The notes under the pieces are model-generated. The model had not been told where the DNA came from. It did no database searches and was given only the letters and a program-made list of their open reading frames with translations. The translations under genes were made by a program, and so were the position numbers. Below are positions 1 through 9,158 of a DNA stretch of 64,000 nt, piece by piece. The DNA comes from Methylophilus sp. Leaf416. GTDB lineage: Bacteria > Pseudomonadota > Gammaproteobacteria > Burkholderiales > Methylophilaceae. How positions within the stretch are numbered: the stretch's first letter is position 1; every line of letters begins with the position of its first letter. The DNA is taken from contig NZ_LMQS01000002.1 in NCBI RefSeq assembly GCF_001424665.1, forward strand, positions 62,001 to 126,000. The letters run 5' to 3'.

Positions 1-49
1 GGTTATTGGCGCGTGAAAGTGATTTCACACTATTCAGCATGCATCAGGT

Positions 50-63
50 TTGCGTTATATCAA
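50..63. promoter_or_regulatory. possible FNR/Anr-like box
   Basis: TTGCG-TTAT-ATCAA matches 8 of 10 defined positions of the FNR/Anr consensus TTGAT-N4-ATCAA. It lies about 75 bases before the small DUF3149 gene. A short inverted repeat (GTGAAA-N4-TTTCAC, 13-28) lies just upstream. One weak match in an AT-rich leader can easily arise by chance. Confidence 0.25.
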
Positions 64-138
64 AAACGCTATCGGCATAAGAGGCCAAAATAATCATCAG
101 AGTCATTGTTGCAAGTATTACCACTCACAGGAGGACAT

Positions 139-267
139 ATGAAAATTCTGATTGATTTACTCTCTACCGACTACGGTTTGATGAGCCTGGTCGTGATTGC
201 CATCATAGCTATCGTGATGACCTGGGCCGGCATATACGTTTACGTCCAATCGCGAAAGTCATCATGA
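139..267 (+). CDS. DUF3149-type single-span membrane micro-protein
   Basis: A 42-residue protein, MKILIDLLSTDYGLMSLVVI at its start, with one hydrophobic span (about residues 14-36) and a short basic tail (QSRKSS). The opening with LLSTDYGLMSL is the signature of the proteobacterial DUF3149 family of tiny inner-membrane proteins, whose function is unknown. A strong Shine-Dalgarno (AGGAGG) sits seven bases before the ATG, and a good terminator follows within 60 bases, so it is a complete one-gene transcription unit. Confidence 0.8.
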   Translation: MKILIDLLSTDYGLMSLVVIAIIAIVMTWAGIYVYVQSRKSS

Positions 268-320
268 TTCAAGTGATGTACCATCACTTTTTAATAAACT
301 GATTCATTCGCTGATTTAAT

Positions 321-346
321 AAAACCCCGCATTTGCGGGGTTTTTA
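321..346. terminator. bidirectional rho-independent terminator
   Basis: AAAACCCCGC, a four-base ATTT loop, GCGGGGTTTTT: a GC-rich perfect stem with T-runs in both directions. It lies between the converging ends of the DUF3149 gene and the large oxidoreductase gene and can serve both. Confidence 0.9.
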
Positions 347-352
347 TCGAAG

Positions 353-3300
353 TTACAGAAGTACCTTCTCGATACCGCCGTTATTGGCTTTATGTATGTA
401 GTCTTCCATCCAGTTTTCGCCAAGAATATGCTTGGCCATTTCGACCACAATATAATCAGCCTCAATACCGGTGTCATCGCCATAACGTGACAGACCTTGC
501 AGGCAGCTTGGGCAAGATGTGAGAATTTTCACCTGCTGCTCGGGTGCTCCGACAGTCAGGCCCATTTTCTCCATGCCTTTCTCAAGCTCTTCCTGCTTGC
601 GGAATTTCACTTGCGTGGCAATGTCAGGGCGCGCTGCAGCAAACGTACCGGACTCACCGCAACAACGGTCATTCAGCGCCACATCCGTCCCCATCAGCTT
701 GTTGGTGACTTCCAACGGCTTATAGGTCTTCATGGGTGAGTGACATGGGTCGTGATACATGTAACGCGTCCCCGTGACGCCTTGCAGGCGCATGTCTTTT
801 TCCATCAGGTACTCGTGGATATCCAGCAGGCGGCAGCCCGGGAAAATCTTCTCGAACTCGTATTTCTGCAACTGATCCATACACGTACCGCAAGACACGA
901 TTACCGTCTTGATATCCAGGTAATTCAGTGTATTGGCCACGCGGTGGAACAGCACACGGTTATCTGCCGTGATTTCCTGGCCTTTGTCGTGGTTACCCGC
1001 AGATGTTTGTGGATAGCCGCAGCACAAGTAGCCTGGTGGCAACACGGTTATCGCGCCAACCTCGTACAGCATGGCTTGTGTCGCCAGGCCAACATTAGAG
1101 AACAGACGCTCTGAACCGCAACCGGGGAAATAGAACACCGCTTCCGAATCTTCGCTCACCTTTTGCGGATTGCGAATAACCGGAATCATGGTGTCATCTT
1201 CCACCCCCAGCATCGCGCGTGAGGTTTTGGATTGCATTTTCTTCGGCATCGGGCGATTGATGAAATGGATCACCTGCGCCTTGATATCTGCTTTACCAAC
1301 GGTGGCTGGCGGTGCCTTTTTATCTTTCAGCAGGCCAAACTTCTTCGCCAAACTATTGGCGATATTAATCACCTTGTAACCCATCTGTATCATGCCGGCG
1401 CGCACCAGCTTGATAGTAGCCGGATCCTTGGCGTTCAGGAACAGCATGCCCGCTGCGGTACCAGGGTTGAAATTCTTCTTACCCTGTTCGCGCAGGAAAT
1501 TACGCATTTTGATCGATACATCGCCAAAGTCGATATTGACCGGGCACGGCTTCTCGCAACGATGGCAGACCGTACAATGGTCGGCTACATCATTGAACTC
1601 GTCAAAATGCTTGAGCGAAATGCCGCGGCGCGTCTGCTCTTCGTAAAGAAAAGCCTCAATCAGCAGCGAAGTACCCAGGATTTTGTTACGTGGTGAATAC
1701 AACAAGTTGGCACGTGGCACATGGGTAGAACACACCGGCTTACACTTGCCGCAACGCAGGCAGTCAGAAATATCATCAGCAATCTCGCCAATGGCAGATT
1801 GCTCCATAATGATGGATTCCTGCTCGAGCAGGCCGAAGCTTGGTGTATAAGCGTTTTCCAGGCCTGAACCCATCAACAGCTTGCCTTTGTTGAAGTGGCC
1901 TTTCGGGTCAACCTTATTCTTGTAAGTGGTAAAAGTATCAATGGTCGCCTGGTCAAGGAACTCCATTTTAGTGATACCGATGCCGTGTTCGCCAGAAATC
2001 ACGCCATTCAGCCCACGCGCCAGATCCATAACGCGTGCCACCGCTGCATGCGCATCCTGCATCATGCCATAGTCGTCTGAGTTGACCGGGATATTGGTGT
2101 GCACGTTACCGTCACCGGCGTGCATGTGCAGCGCAATAAACACGCGGCTCTTCAATACCGTTTTCTGGATTTCGTCCAGTTTCTCAAGGATGCGCTGAAA
2201 CTCACGGCCAACAAAAACATCCGCCATAGGACGCTTGAGTTCGCGCTTCCAAGATACGCGTAAATCATATGACTGCACCGCACGGAATACATTTTCATAC
2301 TGAGCAAATGGTTTTCCCATTTCCCCAAGCACGCTCACTGGTTCATCCAGCGTATTTAAAATCAAACGCCATTTTGCACGCAGTTCACGCAGCATTTGCA
2401 ACGCAATATCCCGCTTGGATTTCACACCTTCCGGATCAGCATTACCATCTTCATCAGGCTGCAGTGGCAGGTCGCCCTGCATAAAGGTTTCTAGCGCATC
2501 CACCAGCCGCAATTTGTTCTGGATAGATAATTCTATATTGATGCGCTCAATACCATCAGAATATTCACCCAGGCGTGGCAATGGAATCACCACGTCTTCG
2601 TTAATTTTGAAGGCGTTGGTATGACGCGCAATTGCTGCGGTGCGTGAACGGTCCAGCCAGAATTTCTTGCGTGCTTCGGCCGACACGGCAATAAAGCCTT
2701 CGCCATTACGTGCGTTGCACATGCGCACCACGGCTGAAGCGACTTCGCCGACAGCGTTTTCATCATCAGATGCGATATCGCATAACAACACCATTTTCGG
2801 GCGTTGCTGGCGCGCAGCCTTGGTGGCATAGCCGACCGCTTTTACATAGCGCTCGTCCATATGCTCCAGGCCTGCCATGATCACGGCAGGCTCTTGCTTG
2901 GCGGTAGCATCAAGATAGTCTTTGATTTCAACAATGGCCGGCACGGCATGGGAAACATTGCCGAAAAATTCCAGCGCGATGGTACGCACGTGTTTAGGCA
3001 TGCGGTGCAAAATGAATGTGGCTGAAGTAATCAGGCCATCACAACCTTCTTTTTGTACACCAGGCAGGCCAGACAGGAATTTGTCGGTCACGTCTTTACC
3101 GAGGCCAACTTTACGGAAGCTAGGCCCGGGGATTTCAAGAATTTCCGGCTCGGCCAGCAGATTCTTGAAGCCGATGTCATAACGGCTAATTTTAAAGCGG
3201 GCCAGTGGGATATCGTGAATCTTGCCCAGGTTATGGTCTAGACGTTCAACTTCCAACCAAGTCGCATCCGGGGTCACCATCCTCCATGAAGCGAGGTTAT

Positions 3301-4222
3301 CCAACGCGGTACCCCAGAGCACGGCTTTTTTACCACCTGCGTTCATAGCAACGTTACCGCCGATACAACACGCATCAGCAGAAGTTGGGTCACACGCAAA
3401 CTCTAACCCGGCTTCAGTGGCGGCATCCATAGCACGCCGCGTGACGACACCGGCGCCACACTCAATGGTGGCCACCTGGCGGGCAACACCTGGCAAGGTG
3501 CGCATTTGCACGCCAGTGTGTTTGTCCAGCTTTTCGGTATTAATCACTGCTGACAATGGCGTCAGCGGAATCGCGCCACCGGTGTAACCGGTACCGCCTC
3601 CACGTGGAATCACGGTCAGGCCAAGCTCAATACACGTGCGGACCAGGTAGGAAATTTCAGCTTCAGTATCCGGGTTGATCACCACAAACGGATACTCTAC
3701 GCGCCAGTCAGTGGCGTCTGTCACATGCGAAACACGCGCCAAGCCGTCAAACTGGACGTTGTCTTTGCGGGTAAATTTGGTCAGTTTTGCCAGCGCTTTT
3801 TTGCGCAGGTCGGCAGTTTGCTTAAAGTCATCCGCAAACTTTTCGACCGCTTTGGTCGCGGCTGCAATTAGCTTTTCAACCTTGTCGTTGCTACCGCTAC
3901 GCTCACGGATAGCAGAGATGCGGTGATACAAGGCATCAATCAGCGCTTTGCGGCGTTTTGGATTTTCCAGCAAGTCATCTTGCAGATAGGGGTTGCGTGA
4001 CACCACCCATAAATCGCCAAGCACTTCGAACAACATGCGTGCGCTGCGGCCGGTTTTGCGCTCGGTGCGCAAGACATTCAGTATTTCCCAAATCTCTTCA
4101 CCAAGAAACCGAATCACGATCTCACGGTCAGAAAAGGAGGTATAGTTGTACGGAATTTCGCGCAAACGCGTAAGAGGAGTAGAATCCGAATTGAGCAATT
4201 CTGCGGTCACTGGTGCGTTCAT
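353..4222 (-). CDS. FAD/FMN-binding oxidoreductase fused to Fe-S/CCG-domain subunit (DUF3683 type)
   Basis: A 1289-residue fusion equivalent to a D-lactate/glycolate dehydrogenase flavoprotein joined to its iron-sulfur partner (GlpC/GlcF type). Residues about 1-160 form the DUF3683 extension. The FAD_binding_4 fold follows, with [12 protein letters not shown] at 206-217, then the FAD-oxidase C-terminal domain with [12 protein letters not shown] and SGEHGIG. At roughly 820-895 are two 4Fe-4S motifs ([11 protein letters not shown] and [12 protein letters not shown]). After them come the paired cysteine-rich CCG domains ([27 protein letters not shown]). The likely role is oxidation of a 2-hydroxy acid at the membrane with electrons passed to quinone; the substrate cannot be read from sequence. 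It is transcribed alone, divergently from the TlpA operon. No truncation is seen; all motif cysteines are present. Confidence 0.9.
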   Translation of the reverse strand: MNAPVTAELLNSDSTPLTRLREIPYNYTSFSDREIVIRFLGEEIWEILNVLRTERKTGRSARMLFEVLGDLWVVSRNPYLQDDLLENPKRRKALIDALYHRISAIRERSGSNDKVEKLIAAATKAVEKFADDFKQTADLRKKALAKLTKFTRKDNVQFDGLARVSHVTDATDWRVEYPFVVINPDTEAEISYLVRTCIELGLTVIPRGGGTGYTGGAIPLTPLSAVINTEKLDKHTGVQMRTLPGVARQVATIECGAGVVTRRAMDAATEAGLEFACDPTSADACCIGGNVAMNAGGKKAVLWGTALDNLASWRMVTPDATWLEVERLDHNLGKIHDIPLARFKISRYDIGFKNLLAEPEILEIPGPSFRKVGLGKDVTDKFLSGLPGVQKEGCDGLITSATFILHRMPKHVRTIALEFFGNVSHAVPAIVEIKDYLDATAKQEPAVIMAGLEHMDERYVKAVGYATKAARQQRPKMVLLCDIASDDENAVGEVASAVVRMCNARNGEGFIAVSAEARKKFWLDRSRTAAIARHTNAFKINEDVVIPLPRLGEYSDGIERINIELSIQNKLRLVDALETFMQGDLPLQPDEDGNADPEGVKSKRDIALQMLRELRAKWRLILNTLDEPVSVLGEMGKPFAQYENVFRAVQSYDLRVSWKRELKRPMADVFVGREFQRILEKLDEIQKTVLKSRVFIALHMHAGDGNVHTNIPVNSDDYGMMQDAHAAVARVMDLARGLNGVISGEHGIGITKMEFLDQATIDTFTTYKNKVDPKGHFNKGKLLMGSGLENAYTPSFGLLEQESIIMEQSAIGEIADDISDCLRCGKCKPVCSTHVPRANLLYSPRNKILGTSLLIEAFLYEEQTRRGISLKHFDEFNDVADHCTVCHRCEKPCPVNIDFGDVSIKMRNFLREQGKKNFNPGTAAGMLFLNAKDPATIKLVRAGMIQMGYKVINIANSLAKKFGLLKDKKAPPATVGKADIKAQVIHFINRPMPKKMQSKTSRAMLGVEDDTMIPVIRNPQKVSEDSEAVFYFPGCGSERLFSNVGLATQAMLYEVGAITVLPPGYLCCGYPQTSAGNHDKGQEITADNRVLFHRVANTLNYLDIKTVIVSCGTCMDQLQKYEFEKIFPGCRLLDIHEYLMEKDMRLQGVTGTRYMYHDPCHSPMKTYKPLEVTNKLMGTDVALNDRCCGESGTFAAARPDIATQVKFRKQEELEKGMEKMGLTVGAPEQQVKILTSCPSCLQGLSRYGDDTGIEADYIVVEMAKHILGENWMEDYIHKANNGGIEKVLL

Positions 4223-4248
4223 TGATAATTTATCAAAAGCAAAAGTGA

Positions 4249-4254
4249 ATTATA
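4249..4254 (-). promoter_or_regulatory. -10 hexamer for the FAD/Fe-S oxidoreductase gene
   Basis: On the minus strand a perfect TATAAT lies about 26 bases before the ATG at 4222. The -35 (a TTTGA-type hexamer about 16 bases further upstream) is weak. The promoter assignment rests mainly on the -10. Confidence 0.4.
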
Positions 4255-4314
4255 TCATGCTGAGGTCGGCTCAAACACGTAGGCGCTTTAGGGTTTTTAA
4301 TCTCAAGAAACATT

Positions 4315-4821
4315 ATGTCGAAATACTTCTCTTCCTATAAAAAATGGATCATGCCTTTAGTGGCGCTGGCGTTATTCATCGGCCTGGCGATAGCAGTGAT
4401 GCAAAAACCACAAGCGCCAGAAGTGACCTTTACTACCCTGGACGGCAAAAAAATCAGCATGGCATCGTTGCGCGGCAAAACCGTGCTGGTCAATTTCTGG
4501 GCCACCGACTGCCCAGGCTGTATCAAAGAGATGCCGACGCTGATTGAAACTTACAAGAGATATAAAGATAAAAATTTTGAAGTCATTGCGGTGGCCATGC
4601 CTTATGATCCTCCAGCCCAAGTACTTAATTACAGTCAGGAAAAAGCGTTACCCTTTGCTGTAATGCACGATGGTTTTGGCGAAATGGTAAAAGCCTTTGG
4701 CAACGTTAACCTCACGCCGACTGCTTTCGTATACGACCCACAAGGCCGCCGCCTGCAAAAAGTAATAGGCGAACTGGACTTTCCCAAATTGCACGCACTT
4801 ATAGAACAGCAGGCACGCTAA
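4315..4821 (+). CDS. TlpA-family membrane-anchored thioredoxin-like protein
   Basis: A 168-residue protein with an N-terminal anchor (residues 11-29) and a periplasmic thioredoxin fold. The redox motif is CPGC at 66-69 in the context FWATDCPGC, and the cis-proline follows in LTPTAF (Pro135). TlpA/ResA-like proteins reduce disulfides in periplasmic targets, often apocytochromes or oxidase copper sites. It is the first gene of a three-gene operon: the next gene starts three bases after its stop and encodes a HemJ-like heme-synthesis protein. That suggests a role in supplying cytochromes, but the partner is not known. Confidence 0.85.
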   Translation: MSKYFSSYKKWIMPLVALALFIGLAIAVMQKPQAPEVTFTTLDGKKISMASLRGKTVLVNFWATDCPGCIKEMPTLIETYKRYKDKNFEVIAVAMPYDPPAQVLNYSQEKALPFAVMHDGFGEMVKAFGNVNLTPTAFVYDPQGRRLQKVIGELDFPKLHALIEQQAR

Positions 4822-4824
4822 CTC

Positions 4825-5235
4825 ATGTTATGGATTAAAGCGCTACACCTTATTTTCATCACCAGCTGGTTCGCCGGGCTTTTTTACCTGCCGCGTATTT
4901 ATGTGAATATGGCGATGGAAACAAATACGCACGCCTATGCGCGCCTGTTGTTAATGGCTCAAAAGCTTTACCGCTTTATGCAGCCACTTTCTATCCTTGC
5001 ATTGGCTTTTGGCATATGGCTATGGCTAGGCTACGGCTTTACGGGCGGCTGGCTGCATGCCAAACTCTTACTGGTATTTTTTCTGCTTGGCTATCATCAT
5101 TATTGTGGCAAACTGCTTAAACAATTTGCGGCACACAGCAACCAGCGGAGCCATGTCTGGTTTCGCTGGTTTAACGAAATTCCAGTAATCCTGTTATTTG
5201 CCATTGTCGTTTTAGTGGTAGTCAAACCTTTTTAA
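4825..5235 (+). CDS. hemJ: HemJ/CopD-like protoporphyrinogen IX oxidase
   Basis: A 136-residue protein with about four membrane spans, typical of HemJ (UPF0093), which converts protoporphyrinogen IX to protoporphyrin IX in heme synthesis. The family hallmark residues are visible: His8 in WIKALHLI near the N-terminus, the GLFYLPRIYV stretch, and Lys80 in GWLHAKLLLV. It sits between TlpA and an unknown gene with 3-base gaps on each side, so all three are almost certainly co-transcribed. Many annotations call this family CopD; the His and Lys positions favour HemJ. Confidence 0.8.
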   Translation: MLWIKALHLIFITSWFAGLFYLPRIYVNMAMETNTHAYARLLLMAQKLYRFMQPLSILALAFGIWLWLGYGFTGGWLHAKLLLVFFLLGYHHYCGKLLKQFAAHSNQRSHVWFRWFNEIPVILLFAIVVLVVVKPF

Positions 5236-5238
5236 TCC

Positions 5239-5985
5239 ATGCTGGACTCACTACTTCAATCAGAGTGGTTGATTCGCATGCTGGATAAATCCGGCCAGCA
5301 GCCAGTGCAAAAATTGCTGGCATTGTTTTCTGTGCTTGATGATTTACTTTCCAGCCCGTTGACTGCGAAAAATCAACCCGCCCCATCCACTTCAACAGCT
5401 GACCGCTTACAGAAATTCCTCACGACACAATCTCAAAAAGCCGGCGCACGCCTGCCGGAAATGTTGGCAAACCAGCTATACTTTATGGCAATCAGTGCCT
5501 GTCAGGAAAAACTTCTACATCCGGATTCCACTGCCTTGCAGCATGCCCGGCAAGCAGCACAGGCATTGATTAAAGAGCAAACCACCCGCGAAATTAACTG
5601 GCTCGCAGTTCGTAATTACGGCATCGTCGCCACAGCATTATGTACCGGCATCCTTGCAGGCCACTTCTGGCCATCAACGAAGAGTATCGAAATCAGTATG
5701 GCACATGCTGCTGAGCAACCTGAACCAGCGCCTAACCCATTTTCGCTTGAAGCCAGTCCATCAGAAACTGCTGCCATTTATGGTCGCCTGGAAACAATGA
5801 AACATGGTGAATGCCGCCTGCTTGAAGCACTGCAACTGCCGGAAAAACTAAAAAGCGTGTACATCGAAAATGTCATTAACGGCCATGTCACCACCAACCG
5901 TGATGAGCAGGTGCTGGTCAACCAGTTGCTGGACCAGGTGCAATGCAATTACACCCCAAAACTCATGGCTAACTCTAAAAGTTAA
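5239..5985 (+). CDS. unknown membrane-anchored protein, third gene of the TlpA-HemJ operon
   Basis: A 248-residue protein that I do not recognise. Residues 1-125 are soluble and helix-rich. A single hydrophobic span follows at about 127-146 (NYGIVATALCTGILAGHFW). The last 100 residues would then lie on the other side of the membrane; they are rich in Glu and Pro at first and contain two isolated cysteines (in HGECRLLE and VQCNYTP) that could pair. With TlpA in the same operon, a reducible disulfide in this C-terminal part is a plausible but untested link. The start is three bases after the hemJ stop. Confidence 0.75.
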   Translation: MLDSLLQSEWLIRMLDKSGQQPVQKLLALFSVLDDLLSSPLTAKNQPAPSTSTADRLQKFLTTQSQKAGARLPEMLANQLYFMAISACQEKLLHPDSTALQHARQAAQALIKEQTTREINWLAVRNYGIVATALCTGILAGHFWPSTKSIEISMAHAAEQPEPAPNPFSLEASPSETAAIYGRLETMKHGECRLLEALQLPEKLKSVYIENVINGHVTTNRDEQVLVNQLLDQVQCNYTPKLMANSKS

Positions 5986-6019
5986 CGCCAGCCATACTTT
6001 CATTGCTAAATGACTGTGA

Positions 6020-6048
6020 CTATACTGTTTAGTATAGGGTGCTATAAT
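6020..6048 (+). promoter_or_regulatory. TetR-gene promoter with 18-bp operator palindrome
   Basis: CTATACT-GTTT-AGTATAG (6020-6037) is a perfect 7-bp-armed palindrome of the size bound by TetR dimers. It is followed by a perfect -10 TATAAT at 6043-6048. The -35 region, about 17 bases upstream of the -10, falls inside the left arm, so a bound repressor would block polymerase. The ATG at 6056 is only seven bases after the -10, so the transcript is expected to be leaderless or nearly so. Confidence 0.7.
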
Positions 6049-6055
6049 CAGGCAT

Positions 6056-6622
6056 ATGAGCGTACTCAAACAAAAAATCCTGCAAGTATCGACGGACTTA
6101 TTCCAGACCCGTGGCATCAACTCTACCGGAGTGGATACTATTGTGGCGGTCGCGGGCACCACCAAGATGACGCTCTATAAATACTTCGAAACCAAAGAAG
6201 AACTCATCCTGGCAGTGTTGCAGCAAAGCCACCAGGATTTTCAAACCTGGATGAACGATAAACTGGGTGGTTTGAGCGACAAGCCTGACGAGAAAATTCA
6301 GCAACTGTTTGATTTTATAGAAGAGTGGGTAACTTCGCCTTCCTTTGTTGGTGTGGCTTTTATTAAAGCTTCTGCTGAATTCCCCAGTGAAGAAAACCGT
6401 ATTCACCAGCTTTCATCACAGCAATCACGCGAGTTCCGTCTTTTCATCAGCAAGCTTGCACAAGAAGCAAATATTAAAGATGCCGAAGGTTTAGCCCTGC
6501 AGCTTTCCATCCTGTTTGAAGGTGCGGTACAAGCAGAGCAAATCAAGCGCGGTTCTGGCGCCATCAAGTCGGCTAAAAAAGCAGCAAAAACCTTGATTGA
6601 TATAGCCATCAAGCAATCCTGA
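6056..6622 (+). CDS. TetR/AcrR-family transcriptional regulator
   Basis: A 188-residue regulator. The N-terminal TetR helix-turn-helix covers residues 1-50 (SVLKQKILQVSTDLFQTRG, TGVDTIVAVAGTTKMTLYKYF). The remainder is the helical ligand-binding and dimer domain, which is too variable to reveal the ligand. An 18-bp palindrome overlaps its own promoter, so it probably represses itself. The following PfkB kinase gene begins 115 bases downstream on the same strand and is a possible but unproven target. Confidence 0.85.
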   Translation: MSVLKQKILQVSTDLFQTRGINSTGVDTIVAVAGTTKMTLYKYFETKEELILAVLQQSHQDFQTWMNDKLGGLSDKPDEKIQQLFDFIEEWVTSPSFVGVAFIKASAEFPSEENRIHQLSSQQSREFRLFISKLAQEANIKDAEGLALQLSILFEGAVQAEQIKRGSGAIKSAKKAAKTLIDIAIKQS

Positions 6623-6737
6623 AATAATCAGCCTCATCGGGCACTCAGTCTTGTCAAAGTTTAAGTAAGACTTGCCAGCTTAAAGGCTGGCGGCAATAAT
6701 AGCCGCTATTATCACAACCCCTTTTTCACCACACTAC

Positions 6738-7709
6738 ATGAAGATTTTAATTTGCGGCTCTTTGGCCTATGACACCATCATGGTGTTCCCCGACCAGTTT
6801 AAAAACCACATCCTGGCGGACAAAATTCACAAGCTCAGCGTGGCTTTCCTGGTACCGGAAATGCGCCGCGAGTTTGGCGGCACAGCGGGCAATATTGCCT
6901 ATAACCTGCAGTTACTGGAAGGCCAGCCGCAGATTATGGCGACCGTAGGTGATGACTTTGCGCCTTACCAAAGCTGGCTTGATCAACATAAAATTGATCG
7001 CACACATATCAAAACCATCAATGGCGCTTTTACCGCGCAGGCATTTATCACTACCGATATCGATGATAACCAGATCACGGCATTCCACCCTGGTGCCATG
7101 CAAAACGCCCACGCCAACAGCGCCAAGGATGTAAAAGATGCGGTACTGGCGATTATCGCGCCGGACGGGCGTGATGCTATGTTCCAGCATGCCAAAGAGT
7201 GCCATGAAGCTGGTATTCCTATGATGTTTGATCCCGGTCAGGGCCTGCCAATGTTTAATGGCGAAGAATTACTCTATTTTATTGAGCTGGCAGACTACCT
7301 GGCAGTGAACGATTATGAGTCTCAGGTCATCCAAGATAAAACAGGGCTTACACTTGAGCAACTTGCCGGCAAAGTGAAAGCACTGATTGTAACGCTGGGT
7401 GGTGAAGGATCACATATTTATGCTGATGGTCAACGTCATGAAATTCCATGCGTTAAAGCTGAAGCAGTGATAGATCCGACTGGTTGTGGTGATGCTTACC
7501 GTGCCGGTTTGTTGTACGGGATTGCACGTGGCTGGGACTGGAAAACGTGTGGTCGCCTGGCAGCAACGCTGGGCGCGATTAAAATTGCACATCGTGGTGG
7601 TCAGAATCACAAAGCCAGTCGCGAAGAGATTGAAAGTATTTATAGCCATGCGCTGGTACAGGATGCAATTAAGGAAGACCCGTCATTAGGCCGTCCCGCA
7701 TCAAGCTAG
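6738..7709 (+). CDS. PfkB-family carbohydrate/nucleoside kinase
   Basis: A 323-residue ribokinase-fold kinase. The first PfkB signature is present around FGGTAGNIAYN (46-56) and the second at DPTGCGDAYRAGLL (246-259), with Asp252 as the expected catalytic base. The family phosphorylates sugars or nucleosides with ATP. Bacterial proteins with an opening like MKILICGSLAYDTIMVF and HPGAM are often annotated as adenosine-kinase-like, but the substrate cannot be fixed here. It is a single gene followed 45 bases later by a lipoprotein gene. Confidence 0.85.
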   Translation: MKILICGSLAYDTIMVFPDQFKNHILADKIHKLSVAFLVPEMRREFGGTAGNIAYNLQLLEGQPQIMATVGDDFAPYQSWLDQHKIDRTHIKTINGAFTAQAFITTDIDDNQITAFHPGAMQNAHANSAKDVKDAVLAIIAPDGRDAMFQHAKECHEAGIPMMFDPGQGLPMFNGEELLYFIELADYLAVNDYESQVIQDKTGLTLEQLAGKVKALIVTLGGEGSHIYADGQRHEIPCVKAEAVIDPTGCGDAYRAGLLYGIARGWDWKTCGRLAATLGAIKIAHRGGQNHKASREEIESIYSHALVQDAIKEDPSLGRPASS

Positions 7710-7754
7710 GCCAATATTGAGCTAACAAAGAGAAAATAGTACAGGAGAAAACAC

Positions 7755-8213
7755 ATGAAAGTGCGTGCATTAAAGTGGGTTGCTGTAGCGGTAATGGTAG
7801 GATTCTTAGGCGCATGTGCCAGTTCTAATTCCGGTAGTGTGTATTCGCGAGACGAAGCACGTAAAACACAGACAGTGAAAACCGGTGTGGTAGAAAGCGT
7901 ACGTAGCGTAAAACTGGAAGGTACCAAATCTCCGGTAGGTACCGTTGCCGGTGGTGCTGTAGGTGGTATCGCGGGTAGCAGTATTGGCGGTGGCAGAGGC
8001 AGCATTATCGCAGCGGTAATTGGTGCAGTCGCTGGTGGTTTGGCTGGTTCAGCGATTGAAGAAGGTGTTACCCGTAAAAATGCCTACGAAATCACTGTTA
8101 AGCTGGATGGCGGTAACCTGGTTTCTATCGTGCAGGAAGCGGATGAACAATTCGCGCCGGGTGACCGTGTACGTATCGTTGAAAATGGCTCAACCTCACG
8201 TGTAAGCCATTAA
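7755..8213 (+). CDS. glycine-zipper 2TM lipoprotein (SlyB/Pcp-like)
   Basis: A 152-residue outer-membrane lipoprotein. The lipobox is LGAC with Cys21 as the lipidated residue. The centre (about 60-105) is a glycine-zipper pair of the Rickettsia 17-kDa antigen type (GTVAGGAVGGIAGSSIGGG, then GAVAGGLAGSAIEEG). The C-terminus is a small beta domain. SlyB-like proteins stabilise the outer membrane under stress. A Shine-Dalgarno (AGGAG) precedes the ATG and a strong terminator follows the stop. Confidence 0.85.
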   Translation: MKVRALKWVAVAVMVGFLGACASSNSGSVYSRDEARKTQTVKTGVVESVRSVKLEGTKSPVGTVAGGAVGGIAGSSIGGGRGSIIAAVIGAVAGGLAGSAIEEGVTRKNAYEITVKLDGGNLVSIVQEADEQFAPGDRVRIVENGSTSRVSH

Positions 8214-8241
8214 GTCCTTAATCACAAGTAATTTAGCAAAT

Positions 8242-8268
8242 AAAAGAGCGACCTGGTCGCTCTTTTTT
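8242..8268 (+). terminator. rho-independent terminator after the glycine-zipper lipoprotein gene
   Basis: AAAAGAGCGA-CCTGG-TCGCTCTTTTTT: ten-base stem followed by T-run, 28 bases after the lipoprotein stop. Its position also shows that the OlsB gene must start downstream of it. Confidence 0.9.
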
Positions 8269-8371
8269 ATTGCCGTACAAAGCCATTTTCGTCACACAAC
8301 TGTCACGACTTCGTCACCAATCGTTCACATGCCAATCCTATCATCTCGCTAAATCACCAAGGAGAAGCGGG

Positions 8372-9157
8372 ATGTTTGAACAAGATTTGCAACCTGGCAT
8401 ACATCAGTCTGATATTCAAAGCAGTATCCATAGCGCGCGCAAACCGGCGACCTCACTGAGCGTTGCACTAGCCACCAGTGCAGAAGAAATCACCGAAGCT
8501 CAACGCCTGCGCTTCCAGGTATTTTCCGAAGAAATGGGCGCGCATATCAAAAGCCAGAACGGATTGGATGTAGACGGCTTCGATGCCTTTTGTGACCATT
8601 TACTGGTACGTGACGATGCCACACAACAAGTGGTAGGCACTTACCGCATCCTCAACCCGATGCAGGCCATGCTGGCTGGCGGCTATTATTCAGCCGGTGA
8701 ATTTGATTTAAGCAGACTGTCGCCATTGAGTGACCGTACCGTCGAAGTGGGGCGCGCCTGCGTACACGCAGATTACCGCACCGGTGGCACGATTACCATG
8801 TTGTGGGCGGGACTGGCTAAATACATGATGGCGCGCCAATATGAATACATGATCGGTTGCGCCAGCATTTCCATGCATGATGGTGGTCATATGGCCGCTT
8901 CATTGTTCAGCAATTTGCGTGAAGAGTATCTTTCACCGGCTGAATACCGCGTGTTTCCGCACAACCCGTTACCGATTGAAGCACTGAATCAATCATTGCC
9001 AGTCACCTGCCCGCCGTTGATCAGAGGTTATCTGCGCCTGGGCGCCTACATTTGTGGCGAACCAGCCTGGGATCCAGCTTTTAATACTGCAGATATGCTG
9101 GTATTGTTACCTCTCTCCCGCATCAATCCCAGATATGCAGCGCATTTCCTGAAATAA
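8372..9157 (+). CDS. olsB: OlsB-like ornithine N-acyltransferase (GNAT fold)
   Basis: A 261-residue acyltransferase that makes lyso-ornithine lipid by moving a 3-hydroxyacyl chain from ACP to ornithine. The autoinducer-synthase-like GNAT core is clear: RLRFQVFSEEMGA, DGFDAFCDHLLVRD, VVGTYRIL, and later CASISMHDGG. The start at 8372 is chosen because it follows a good ribosome site (AAGGAGAAG). The reading frame is open 34 codons further upstream, but that part would overlap the terminator of the previous gene. The olsA-like gene begins one base after its stop, so the two form an ornithine-lipid operon. Confidence 0.85.
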   Translation: MFEQDLQPGIHQSDIQSSIHSARKPATSLSVALATSAEEITEAQRLRFQVFSEEMGAHIKSQNGLDVDGFDAFCDHLLVRDDATQQVVGTYRILNPMQAMLAGGYYSAGEFDLSRLSPLSDRTVEVGRACVHADYRTGGTITMLWAGLAKYMMARQYEYMIGCASISMHDGGHMAASLFSNLREEYLSPAEYRVFPHNPLPIEALNQSLPVTCPPLIRGYLRLGAYICGEPAWDPAFNTADMLVLLPLSRINPRYAAHFLK

Positions 9158-9158
9158 T

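Noticed and set aside
3222-3587. 121-codon open frame on the plus strand
   Set aside because: Antisense to the FAD-binding region of the large oxidoreductase; composition is that of a shadow frame.
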